The notes under the pieces were generated by a model. The model was not told where the DNA came from. It was given only the letters and a program-made list of their open reading frames with translations, and did not search any database. A stretch of 21,924 nucleotides of DNA from Lachnospiraceae bacterium (GTDB lineage Bacteria > Bacillota > Clostridia > Lachnospirales > Lachnospiraceae): the NCBI GenBank assembly GCA_009774395.1, contig VSNQ01000083.1:1-21924 (forward strand), given 5' to 3'. The position numbers and the translations under genes are program-made. Positions 15,150 to 21,924 of this stretch are shown here, in pieces; the stretch's first letter is position 1; each line of letters starts with the position of its first letter.

Positions 15150-15350
15150 TTAAATTATTAATATTGTTTCGAAATTGTAAGCAAGCACCGAAATGCTGCT
15201 GTCCTCCAAAAGAAATCTAATTCGCTCCAACATAAAATTCTGCATTACGAGCTGTGCTTTTCTTCCTTGGGCTTTGTAGTAGTGATGCCACGCTATCCAA
15301 TAAGCCACATAATATATTGCGAAAACAGCATTCCTCCCGACAATCCCTTT
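15150..15350 (-). pseudogene. Possible 3' remnant of a protein gene
   Basis: A 66-codon frame between stops, lacking a start codon and ribosome site at its beginning, reads ...VFAIYYVAYWIAWHHYYKAQ then GRKAQLVMQNFMLERIRFLL and ends LAYNFETILII. Its amphipathic, Trp/Tyr-rich composition is more protein-like than chance, suggesting the tail of a decayed gene on the same strand as its neighbours. I do not recognise the family; it may still be a random frame. Confidence 0.3.
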
Positions 15351-15390
15351 TCAGAACACGCGTCTATCTTCACCTGTTAACGCTAAAGTT

Positions 15391-16209
15391 CTACACATAT
15401 ACATCTATCTTTTTATAAACAATATCCTTTTGACCATCGGCTTCTTCGCTCTTTATAGATATCTCACTTTCATCCTGCTTTGTTTTATTAGGTATCCCTT
15501 GTTCTTCTATATGGTTCTTCTCTTGTGCATCAATCGCATTCTCATTTATATGCTCTTTATTCTCTGGGCTCTGCTCTTTTTCCTGTGTTTCTTTTATTTC
15601 TGTATTTACTTCTCCTAGCGTCTTTGCTTGGGAGTTCATTGCATCTTCTGCTTTTTGTTCTACCTTGGCAAGTTCCGCATATTTACCACTAACATTTGCA
15701 GTACGCCCAACTACATTGGATGCACGAGCTATGTCAAGTTCAATTTCCACTTTTACAATATCTGCTCTATGCTCAAATGAATCTGCGGTATTCCCTTGTA
15801 TTTTTGCCTGCTTTACGGAAGAATCTGCAGAAATCATTGCTTTCATACGGTCTTGCGTCAGCCCCGTTTTGGGCAAATTCTCTTTTGATGCCAAACCCTC
15901 CTGATTTTCTCTGTTCATCCCCCCATCTTTAGACATCTTCTTTTCCTGCTGCTGTTTGCGCTGCTCGATTTGATGCTGTCTTAACTGATTGTTCAAATCA
16001 CTAATCTGCTGCTGAATTTCCTGACGCCTTTTCATCTTTTGTTCTACACTCATCTCTTTGTTGGACGAAATCTCTTGTAATTGCTTCTGCGCATTTGCGA
16101 TCTGATCCCGAATATTTTTGCTCACAGAATCTGTAGTTTGATCCATATCTAAAGGTGCCTTAAAGGAAGCCGCTGCCGCATTTGCTCCGCTGACTGTACC
16201 GATTGTCAT
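15391..16209 (-). CDS. FlxA-like coiled-coil protein
   Basis: A 272-residue protein whose N-terminal region matches the FlxA-like family: an Ala-rich MTIGTVSGANAAAASFKAPL start, then SVSKNIRDQIANAQKQLQEI and a Gln-rich coiled coil ending RQHQIEQRKQQQEK (about 30-95). The rest is polar and low-complexity, with a second coil near 155-200 (EIELDIARASNVVGRTANV) and a Glu/Lys-rich tail. No signal peptide or membrane helix is visible. FlxA was named for flagellar-regulon control in E. coli, but in Firmicutes the function is unknown and no flagellar gene is nearby. A near-consensus sigma-A promoter and an AGAGGAGT site precede the ATG at 16209. Confidence 0.75.
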   Translation of the reverse strand: MTIGTVSGANAAAASFKAPLDMDQTTDSVSKNIRDQIANAQKQLQEISSNKEMSVEQKMKRRQEIQQQISDLNNQLRQHQIEQRKQQQEKKMSKDGGMNRENQEGLASKENLPKTGLTQDRMKAMISADSSVKQAKIQGNTADSFEHRADIVKVEIELDIARASNVVGRTANVSGKYAELAKVEQKAEDAMNSQAKTLGEVNTEIKETQEKEQSPENKEHINENAIDAQEKNHIEEQGIPNKTKQDESEISIKSEEADGQKDIVYKKIDVYV

Positions 16210-16270
16210 TTTTACTTCACACTCCTCTCATATTTTATATAGATATAATGTTTTTTCTATGTCTGTCTAT

Positions 16271-16299
16271 ATTATAGTATTTTCCTCCAAATTTTTCAA
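16271..16299 (-). promoter_or_regulatory. Promoter of the FlxA-like gene
   Basis: On the - strand TTGAAA (16299-16294), a 17-base spacer and TATAAT (16276-16271), about 60 bases from the start codon. Confidence 0.75.
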
Positions 16300-16447
16300 T
16301 TATTACCAACCTTTAAAAATAACAAAATTAATCCAAAATAAACACAATTTATTGCCTTGTATTGTGTAAATCTTGGTGTCCCAGCAACAGTTTGAATTAT
16401 CTGCGCAATTTTACCAAATGGATTATTCCCTTACCATACTGTACCTA

Positions 16448-16567
16448 TTACTTTACAATCCCGCTATTTTGCAGTTTCCGAATTGATACTTCAACCCCAA
16501 AATCAGCTTTCTTTTGTTTAAGGTTACCACATTGTATACGAGCATATGCAATCGAATAGGAGAACAT
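16448..16567 (-). CDS. Small open frame directly after the second permease
   Basis: A 39-codon frame starting ATG at 16567, four bases after the permease stop, reading MFSYSIAYARIQCGNLKQKK and ending SIRKLQNSGIVK. There is no good ribosome site (only GGGA inside the permease stop region) and no recognised family. It lies in the 362-base spacer 16210-16571, which otherwise holds the FlxA-like promoter and nothing else I can identify. Confidence 0.2.
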   Translation of the reverse strand: MFSYSIAYARIQCGNLKQKKADFGVEVSIRKLQNSGIVK

Positions 16568-16571
16568 AACT

Positions 16572-17690
16572 TTAGTTCCCAGCAAGCACCCGCTTATTGT
16601 CACGCTGACACACTTTGCATAAAAATACTCCCATTATTCCTGTAACCACAGGATAATAAAACAGCAGCATATAAAACATTGGTATCTTAGCGCCAAATAA
16701 CGTAATTGGTCTGTAATAGGTTACAAACTGCATATTTAATGCATGAAACGGCAAAAGCACAAGAATCCGTCCAAACAAAGAATCCGGCTCAGCGGCAGTA
16801 AAAAACGGCAGGCTTGGCAGCAGAAAAATTACAATCGAAAGAATCATTGCGGTAACGGTATTTTTGCTAAAATAAGATATCAGCAAAGTCAACATTGCCA
16901 TACAATTATAAACCAATATCGTTAAAATAATCCCCTGTATCACTGCCTCCAAAAAATTCATTGCCACAGGGCTGCTGCGGAAAAATCCGGGCCAGCCAAT
17001 CTGGATACTGGTATTCCATCCCTCCACACCAAAAAAAGCCAAATGCATAACAGACTCAACTACAATAAACAAGACTGCACAAAGATTTGTCAAAATCAAA
17101 GCAGCAGCAATTTTTGCCCTTACATCTTCCCTTCTGCCTTTGGGGCTTGTAAAAATAATAGATGCCATACTGCTTTGATATTCGTTAGCAAAAATTGGTG
17201 CCAACACAATAATTACAAGACAAAGCACTATCTTCATCTGTGTATTGATTGTATGCAGAAAATCCTCCCAGCTATCACTATATCCATAGTACAGCGGTTC
17301 TTCCATTTGTGGATAAACTGCGGATACGGTTTTTACTTCACTCTCATTGATTAAGAAATGCATCTGGATAAACTGCGAAACACAATCCAGTGGATATAAA
17401 CTGTTCCAGCCCTGTTCTGTTGAAACCGTATAATTTTCCAACATTGACTGCACTGTTTCGTCCGTTAAAATCCCCTGATATTCTTGCGCACGTGCCTGAT
17501 TATATTTCACCGCCTCGCGACCATATAGTGTTACGCCCTCTTCTGTCTGTGCTGTCGTAATATAATAACCTTTTGCAATCAAAAACGGTACAAACTGATA
17601 TACGGCATACAGCAGCAAAAGCAACAAACCTACCCAGAAAATTTTTCTGCAGGCAATTTTTTTCAACTCACTTTTTAAAAGCCCTTTCAT
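16572..17690 (-). CDS. ABC-2 type permease, second system
   Basis: A 372-residue membrane protein: one helix near 17-40, a large outer loop (about 41-145), then about five helices near 150-168, 195-220, 245-270, 280-300 and 340-362. Start SELKKIACRKIFWVG, loop motif GILTDETV, and FTSPKGRREDVRAKIAAALI after helix 2 all parallel the permease at 1774-2865. Its ATG at 17690 overlaps the ATPase stop by four bases (ATGA), so it is translationally coupled to its ATPase. Likely an exporter or self-protection permease; the context next to peptide-type genes suggests bacteriocin-like immunity, but the substrate is not shown by sequence. Confidence 0.85.
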   Translation of the reverse strand: MKGLLKSELKKIACRKIFWVGLLLLLLYAVYQFVPFLIAKGYYITTAQTEEGVTLYGREAVKYNQARAQEYQGILTDETVQSMLENYTVSTEQGWNSLYPLDCVSQFIQMHFLINESEVKTVSAVYPQMEEPLYYGYSDSWEDFLHTINTQMKIVLCLVIIVLAPIFANEYQSSMASIIFTSPKGRREDVRAKIAAALILTNLCAVLFIVVESVMHLAFFGVEGWNTSIQIGWPGFFRSSPVAMNFLEAVIQGIILTILVYNCMAMLTLLISYFSKNTVTAMILSIVIFLLPSLPFFTAAEPDSLFGRILVLLPFHALNMQFVTYYRPITLFGAKIPMFYMLLFYYPVVTGIMGVFLCKVCQRDNKRVLAGN

Positions 17691-18559
17691 GCTTTCTCCC
17701 CCTTATACAGCATGTAAAAGTAAACGTCCTCCAATGTATGCCCAGCAGCTTCTGCCTGTGCACAGGGCGGTTCATCTGCCACCAGCCTTACAATAACTCC
17801 TGATTTCTCCGTTCTTGTATTGCAGACACAATACTGCTGCTTTAGATGCTCCGCTTGTTCCGCGTCTACATGGCATTCCCAGACTTTTCCTTCCAATGAA
17901 CGGAGTACAGCTTCCCTCTCGCCGCTGCAAATTAGATTCCCTTCTTTCATTATCAATAAATGCTCCGCTGTATGCTCAATATCCGAAACAATATGCGTCG
18001 AATACAAGATAATCCGTCCCTGACCAAATTCGCCTAGAAAATCACGCAGGCTTCCCCGTTCCAAAGGATCAAGCCCAGCCGTCGGTTCATCTAATATTAG
18101 TATCTGCGGATTATGAAGTAACGCTTGGGCAATTCCGACACGCTGGCGCATACCGCCGGATAATTTTTTCATTTTCGTTGTGATTTCATTGGTAAGGTTT
18201 ACCACTTGCAGCACCTTTTCTATTTCGCTATGTAGCTCCGTTTCCGCTATTCCTTTTAGCCGCGCAATATATTGCAAATAATCCCACACTGTAAAATCTG
18301 GATAATAGCCAAGCTTCTGCGGGAGATACCCCAATCTATCATAATAGCGTTCCTGCATTATCGCAATTGACTCGCCATCACACAAAACCTCGCCCGTATC
18401 ACTTTTTTGCAGACTGCACAATATCCTCATTAACGTAGACTTACCAGCTCCGTTCGCTCCCAAAAGCCCATAGATGCCATTTTCCAGCTTTGCAGAAAAC
18501 GATTTTAGTGCCTGTTTTGTCCCATAGCTTTTTGAAATTTCTTTGATTTCTAAAATCAT
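17687..18559 (-). CDS. ABC transporter ATP-binding protein, second system
   Basis: A 290-residue ATPase with all motifs: Walker A GANGAGKST (34-42), Gln81 in GYLPQ, signature LSGGM (133-137), Walker B ILILDEP (153-159) and His189 in LYSTHIVSD. The C-terminal ~80 residues form the accessory domain. It is a close paralogue of the ATPase at 843-1721. AAAGG precedes the ATG at 18559. It sits 14 bases after the stop of the chimeric ABC-like gene, so the three genes 19311-16572 probably form one transcript. LanF/BcrA-type ATPases have this layout; the exact substrate is unknown. Confidence 0.93.
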   Translation of the reverse strand: MILEIKEISKSYGTKQALKSFSAKLENGIYGLLGANGAGKSTLMRILCSLQKSDTGEVLCDGESIAIMQERYYDRLGYLPQKLGYYPDFTVWDYLQYIARLKGIAETELHSEIEKVLQVVNLTNEITTKMKKLSGGMRQRVGIAQALLHNPQILILDEPTAGLDPLERGSLRDFLGEFGQGRIILYSTHIVSDIEHTAEHLLIMKEGNLICSGEREAVLRSLEGKVWECHVDAEQAEHLKQQYCVCNTRTEKSGVIVRLVADEPPCAQAEAAGHTLEDVYFYMLYKGEKA

Positions 18560-18573
18560 ATTTTAAACCTTTC

Positions 18574-19311
18574 TTACGTTTGCGCAATACATTCCATATT
18601 TATTATATAATCACAATTTTCCATCACTTGTTTATCATGTGAAACAATTATAACAATTCTATTTTCTTTTACTTTTTGTAAAAATTTCAACATTTTCCTT
18701 TTTGCATTTTCATCTAACATTGAAGTAGGTTCATCCATTACCAAAACAGACATTTCATCATAACATTGCCTAGCAAATGCTATTTTTTGTTTTTCACCGC
18801 CAGACAAATTACGAGGATTATTATTTATAAAATCTATATCATTGTCATCCATATTTATAAAATGAATTTCTCTGTCTGCTATCGTTTCACGAAAACGAAG
18901 ATTTTCCCTCACTGATTCAAACAACATTATTGGTGACTGCTCTACAATTCCAAAATAATTTCTACGCAAATGTGACAAATCTAAGCACTCTATATCATAT
19001 CCGTCAAATTTAATCATTCCACTATAACATTTATCATAAAGCCCAATAATCAAATTTAACTCTGAAGCACCTATCAGTATCCTTCTATCAATTAATTCTT
19101 TTTCTATAGTTCTCAATTTTTCTTCTACTGTTCTGCCTTGACGCATATAATAGCACAAATTATTAAAAACATTTTTCTTTACAATTGTCCAATTACCAGT
19201 ATCCATATTGGTTATTATAATATTATCTTTATATATTTTTGCATTACACCGTGGATTCCACTGCAAACCATCTTTATTTACTAAGTTTTCATTCATTTGC
19301 TTTATTTGCAT
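18574..19311 (-). CDS. Chimeric frame: peptide-maturase-like N-terminus on an ABC ATPase lacking Walker A
   Basis: I take ATG 19311 as start; the frame is open to a TTG at 19365 without a clear ribosome site. Numbered from 19365, residues 24-97 (WNPRCNAKIYKDNIIITNMD, then GNWTIVKKNVFNNL, ending LIDRRILI) resemble the N-terminal recognition-type domain of radical-SAM peptide maturases; this is a family impression, not a search. From residue 99 it switches to the ABC ATPase core just after the P-loop: IIGLYDKCYSGMIKFDGYDI, Q-loop VEQSP (141-145), LSGGEKQ (187-193), VLVMDEPTSMLDE (207-219) and IVSHD (240-244). The GxxGxGKS/T loop is missing, so ATP binding should fail. AT content looks higher than in the neighbours. 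A deletion fusing two genes of a peptide locus explains it best. Confidence 0.6.
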   Translation of the reverse strand: MQIKQMNENLVNKDGLQWNPRCNAKIYKDNIIITNMDTGNWTIVKKNVFNNLCYYMRQGRTVEEKLRTIEKELIDRRILIGASELNLIIGLYDKCYSGMIKFDGYDIECLDLSHLRRNYFGIVEQSPIMLFESVRENLRFRETIADREIHFINMDDNDIDFINNNPRNLSGGEKQKIAFARQCYDEMSVLVMDEPTSMLDENAKRKMLKFLQKVKENRIVIIVSHDKQVMENCDYIINMECIAQT

Positions 19312-19394
19312 TACTCTTATGACAATAACCCTTTCCTTAAAATTTCTTAATATTACTTTATACAATAAAATTATTATAATTTATCATAAAAAAT

Positions 19395-19445
19395 AACACC
19401 ATGTCAAAATTAGGAAAAAAATTTTTCCAGTTTTGACATGGTGTT
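19395..19445 (-). terminator. Large palindrome, terminator of the regulator operon
   Basis: AACACCATGTCAAAA (19395-19409) pairs with TTTTGACATGGTGTT (19431-19445), and GGAAAAA (19413-19419) pairs with TTTTTCC (19422-19428), with a 3x2 internal loop. On the - strand ATTTTTTA follows directly, as in a Rho-independent terminator for the two regulators. The right arm also contains TTGACA (19433-19438), readable as a + strand -35 for the peptide gene. Confidence 0.7.
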
Positions 19446-19498
19446 GTTGTCAATTACATAGTGCAATTGTTAAAAAGCTATTTTAGAGGTGAACGTAT

Positions 19499-19684
19499 AT
19501 GAAAAAACACTATTTAACAATTAAGAAACTATATTTAACTTTTATATCTGTGCTTACATTGACTTTCTTTCCTTTATGTGTTGGTGACTATCAAGTTTTA
19601 AATGATCCCAATCCACTTGAAGATGCAGATGTATATTCCCTTACACCTCCTCTCCATAACAACTTCGATAATAATTCTTTATAA
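19499..19684 (+). CDS. Small leader-like peptide, candidate signal or precursor peptide
   Basis: A 61-residue peptide on the strand opposite to its neighbours. The N-terminus is basic (MKKHYLTIKK), residues 11-27 are hydrophobic (LYLTFISVLTLTFFPLC), and the rest is acidic and polar, ending VYSLTPPLHNNFDNNSL. This is the plan of secreted pro-peptides read by RNPP/Rgg-type regulators, or of a small exported precursor. An AGAGGTGA site (19485-19492) lies seven bases before the ATG, which supports translation. Its 3' end overlaps the 3' end of the HTH+TPR regulator gene by 44 bases in antisense. No cysteine-rich core is present. Function is inference from context. Confidence 0.5.
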   Translation: MKKHYLTIKKLYLTFISVLTLTFFPLCVGDYQVLNDPNPLEDADVYSLTPPLHNNFDNNSL

Positions 19685-20585
19685 TATTTACATTATAGTT
19701 ATCATTCCTTGCGGCAGCAATATAATATGCCTGCCGCAATTTTCTTTTTATCTCTAATATTTCATTTGCATTACTGTCTTTTTCAATTATTTTATTCATA
19801 TCCCATACTATCGCAACAAGTGCCATTGGAATCATTCTTCCATAATCAAATTTTATAGCATTTTCCAACAGTTTCTTTCCCTTATCCAATGCCTCTTGAT
19901 ATTTATCTTGTTGTTCTAACGACCTTATATAGTTAAAGTTAATCACCATCCGCAGCTTCCTAACGCTAATAAAATCCATATATTCTTCTTCCAAGCCAAG
20001 CAGCAGTGCATCATAAATCCTTATCGCTATATCTGGCTGCTCATTTACAGAATACGCATTCGCCAGACTCATTAATGTCAAAATTTCTAATTCTGTGAAG
20101 GGAAATGCATCTTCTTTTTTCTCAATAAACAGATACTTCTCATACTCTGGTACTGTTAACCGTATGGCATTTTCTTCCCGTTTTATCCATTCTTCTGCAT
20201 CAATCCGCTTATTTCGATAATCCAACAGCCCTTCTATACGCGCAATATACTGCTGATTCATTGGTGTATCGGCTATCTTTCTTTTTAGAATACTTAAATA
20301 TCTGTCAGCTTCCCGATAATCGAATTTCGACAATGCATCCTCTAACCATATTCGTTCTTCCAGCAATTCCATATCCTTACTCATACATAACGCATAACAC
20401 CGACTTGTGTCACGTCCCATCTTTGCCATTAACTGGCTGTATGTTTCCCGTTTTACTGCGTGCTTACCATTTTCAATACGTGACAGCGTTTCCACAGAAC
20501 AAATCCCGTCACTCAACTGTTCCTGCGTTATTCCGGCTGCTTTTCTTGTTAAACGGATTACATCTCCAACTCTGTAATTTGCCAT
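19641..20585 (-). CDS. HTH + TPR transcriptional regulator (RNPP/Rgg-like)
   Basis: A 314-residue protein with an N-terminal XRE-type helix-turn-helix (about 6-60: VGDVIRLTRKAAGITQEQLS then CSVETLSRIENGKH). A helical repeat region (about 75-300) follows with TPR-like pairs such as LANAYSVNEQPDIAIRIYDA and RSLEQQDKYQEALDKGKKLL. This is the build of RNPP/Rgg/PlcR regulators, which bind a short imported peptide in the TPR cavity. Its start overlaps the end of the upstream regulator by 28 bases, so the two are co-translated. The HTH resembles that of the neighbour (CSV-TLSRIE-GK), pointing to duplication. The peptide at 19499 is the nearest candidate ligand. Confidence 0.85.
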   Translation of the reverse strand: MANYRVGDVIRLTRKAAGITQEQLSDGICSVETLSRIENGKHAVKRETYSQLMAKMGRDTSRCYALCMSKDMELLEERIWLEDALSKFDYREADRYLSILKRKIADTPMNQQYIARIEGLLDYRNKRIDAEEWIKREENAIRLTVPEYEKYLFIEKKEDAFPFTELEILTLMSLANAYSVNEQPDIAIRIYDALLLGLEEEYMDFISVRKLRMVINFNYIRSLEQQDKYQEALDKGKKLLENAIKFDYGRMIPMALVAIVWDMNKIIEKDSNANEILEIKRKLRQAYYIAAARNDNYNVNIIKNYYRSCYGEEV

Positions 20586-21586
20586 TCCATTTTCTCCCTA
20601 CAAAATACTTCAATTTTCTTCGCAGACTCCGTTAATCCGCACACTTCACAAGTACAGTACGCCATTAAACATTCTCTTTGTATTTCTTTCCTTTTTTCTG
20701 TATCAGCGTGTTCTGCGCCTAGTTGAGCAAATAATGCCTGTGCTTTTAGAAAATGGAGTTTTTCCAACGATTTTATTCCTCTGCCCTGCGACACAAAACT
20801 TATCCCTTTCTCTAAATATTCGATTGCTTTTGCATAATTCCCAAATGTACGTTCTAATTCTGCTAACTCTATTGTAATGCTTACACCAATTTCTTCTTTT
20901 CTATGCTCTGTATAAAAATACTCAATATATTCCAAAATCTGCAGCAATTCCACTCGTTTTTCCTCCGCAAAGCCAACGTTCCCTCCAATATTTTGACTTT
21001 TATAAAAATCTGGAGTACTATAATGTGTTAAAATCTGAATCAGTTCGATTTCGGTCTGTGTATAGAGCTGCTTTGGTGGCGCACCATCTTTCCCAAATGC
21101 TGGTTTCGTCAAACGCAATGCCTTCAGAACTTTTATTAAAATATTTTCACAAACTTCTTCTTTGTAATCTATTTTTTCCTGTTCTGAAAGCAATGCAAGC
21201 TCGATAAGCACTTCTTGATATAGGCAGAACTGTTGATGCAAATCGGGCGTAGTCTGTTTCATTCCACGATAGAGCGCAAGTTCCTGATAAATTTTCTGAT
21301 ACTGCTTTTGCTGCATTAAATCTTGAATATATCTGCGCCTTTTCCACAGTGCATAATCTTCGTCATTTTGCAGAAGTTCTAATTGTTCCGCTTCCTTGCC
21401 TATCCGCTCAAGAAGCAGCGTTCCCAGCAGTGAATCCGCACTCCGCTTCCCCTGTTCTATTCGACTTAAGGTTGCAACAGAACATAAACCTTCGCAGACT
21501 TGTTCTAAGCTTAAGTTTTTCTTCTGTCTAAAATATGATATTGCAGCACTAAGGGCATTTTGTTCCTTTTGTTTTCGCTTTCTCAT
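20558..21586 (-). CDS. HTH + TPR transcriptional regulator, upstream paralogue
   Basis: A 342-residue protein with a basic start (MRKRKQKEQNALS), an XRE-type helix-turn-helix (about 11-66, with LSLEQVCEGLCSVATLSRIE and GKRSADSLL), then a helical TPR-like array (about 75-320) that includes ELERTFGNYAKAIEYLEKGI. First gene of the two-regulator operon; the downstream regulator starts inside its last ten codons. Two related peptide-sensing regulators in tandem could act as a pair (activator and repressor, or heterodimer), which is inference. A possible promoter lies at 21635-21662, and the 105-bp repeat copy 2 is just beyond it. Confidence 0.85.
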   Translation of the reverse strand: MRKRKQKEQNALSAAISYFRQKKNLSLEQVCEGLCSVATLSRIEQGKRSADSLLGTLLLERIGKEAEQLELLQNDEDYALWKRRRYIQDLMQQKQYQKIYQELALYRGMKQTTPDLHQQFCLYQEVLIELALLSEQEKIDYKEEVCENILIKVLKALRLTKPAFGKDGAPPKQLYTQTEIELIQILTHYSTPDFYKSQNIGGNVGFAEEKRVELLQILEYIEYFYTEHRKEEIGVSITIELAELERTFGNYAKAIEYLEKGISFVSQGRGIKSLEKLHFLKAQALFAQLGAEHADTEKRKEIQRECLMAYCTCEVCGLTESAKKIEVFCREKMEWQITELEM

Positions 21587-21634
21587 TTCTGCACTACTCC
21601 GTTTGTGTCATTACTCCATTTGCAAGTTTCTTCA

Positions 21635-21662
21635 TTTATATAGAATCATATTGTAAAAACAA
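21635..21662 (-). promoter_or_regulatory. Possible promoter of the regulator operon
   Basis: On the - strand TTGTTT (21662-21657), a 16-base spacer and TATAAA (21640-21635), about 50 bases ahead of the first regulator. Confidence 0.4.
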
Positions 21663-21664
21663 TA

Positions 21665-21769
21665 TATACTGCTTAACAATTAAAATTTCCAAGTAATCTG
21701 ACTACATAACGCCAGCCATATACGTTTAACCAGTGCAATACGGTAAATTCTGGCGTTATGTAGTATAAA
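21665..21769. repeat. 105-bp palindromic dispersed repeat, copy 2
   Basis: Matches 3856-3960 at 95 of 105 positions without gaps. The 15-bp arms ACTACATAACGCCAG (21701-21715) and CTGGCGTTATGTAGT (21750-21764) are identical to copy 1. It lies upstream of the regulator operon, in the same orientation as copy 1. Confidence 0.85.
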
Positions 21770-21818
21770 TCTATAAATCGAAAATGTCTGTCTTACATTA
21801 GTATTTTATCATCAATAA

Positions 21819-21847
21819 TTGACCTTGTCAACGACAGATATTATATA
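21819..21847 (+). promoter_or_regulatory. Possible promoter divergent from the regulators
   Basis: TTGACC (21819-21824), a 17-base spacer and TATATA (21842-21847). TTGAC-ctt-GTCAA forms a small dyad over the -35. It would drive the short frame starting at 21862 or a gene beyond the window. Confidence 0.4.
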
Positions 21848-21924
21848 TTTAGGGTTGTTTCATGAATACTTTATCATCTATTTTTCAAATTATAAGGGAA
21901 AATGTTATTTAAGATATTGCCTTT

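Larger units (their letters stand above)
14840..15390. other. 551-base spacer with a promoter and a possible gene remnant
   Basis: Apart from the promoter at 14984-15012, its ~140-base leader and the possible remnant at 15150-15350, I see no gene, tRNA or clear repeat. Confidence 0.5.
21587..21924. other. Spacer upstream of the regulators, to window end
   Basis: It holds a possible - strand promoter (21635-21662), repeat copy 2 (21665-21769), and a possible + strand promoter with a 16-codon frame (21819-21912). Nothing else is recognisable. Confidence 0.5.

Noticed and set aside
16362..16559. 65-codon + strand frame in the spacer before the second permease's end
   Set aside because: No ATG start or ribosome site, and composition reads as a shadow of AT-rich spacer.

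Overview
The window looks like the chromosome of a low-GC, anaerobic Firmicute, most probably a Lachnospiraceae-type Clostridium. The basis is established family knowledge plus what is visible: an oxygen-sensitive PflA activase, a 2[4Fe-4S] ferredoxin, the collinear gdpP-rplI-dnaB cluster, a FlxA-like protein, a DUF5722 protein, an AAA-ATPase/PD-(D/E)XK protein, strong AGGAGG-type ribosome sites and sigma-A promoters. I cannot name the genus.

Left part (1-4541, genes on the + strand): a three-gene ABC operon (six-helix membrane protein, ATPase, permease) behind a 40-bp inverted repeat; a spacer packed with short hairpin repeats; pflA without a neighbouring pflB; the first copy of a 105-bp palindromic repeat; then a small ferredoxin closed by a strong terminator.

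Middle (4542-13258, genes on the - strand): the housekeeping operon gdpP-rplI-dnaB, joined by two TAATG stop/start overlaps; a MerR-type protein with a four-residue repeat tail; pepT; and a secreted DUF5722 glycosidase-like protein. Two non-coding objects stand out. Between dnaB and the MerR gene lie two tandem copies of a structured element whose helix differs in sequence but keeps its pairing. Just upstream of the DUF5722 gene is a promoter-driven tRNA-like gene whose anticodon arm is nine base pairs closed by three bases.

Right part (13259-21924, genes mostly on the - strand): an AAA-ATPase/nuclease-like protein, a possible gene remnant, a FlxA-like coiled-coil protein, and a region that reads as a reduced peptide (RiPP or bacteriocin-like) locus. 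That region has a second ATPase/permease pair paralogous to the first; an open reading frame that fuses a peptide-maturase-like N-terminus to an ABC ATPase lacking its P-loop; a 61-residue leader-like peptide on the other strand; and two overlapping HTH+TPR (RNPP/Rgg-like) regulators. Beyond these is the second copy of the 105-bp repeat, so the two copies sit about 17.8 kb apart in the same orientation.

How it may fit together (inference): the central block is core replication, translation and c-di-AMP turnover. The right block resembles an accessory peptide-signalling and export/immunity system, part of which has been deleted.
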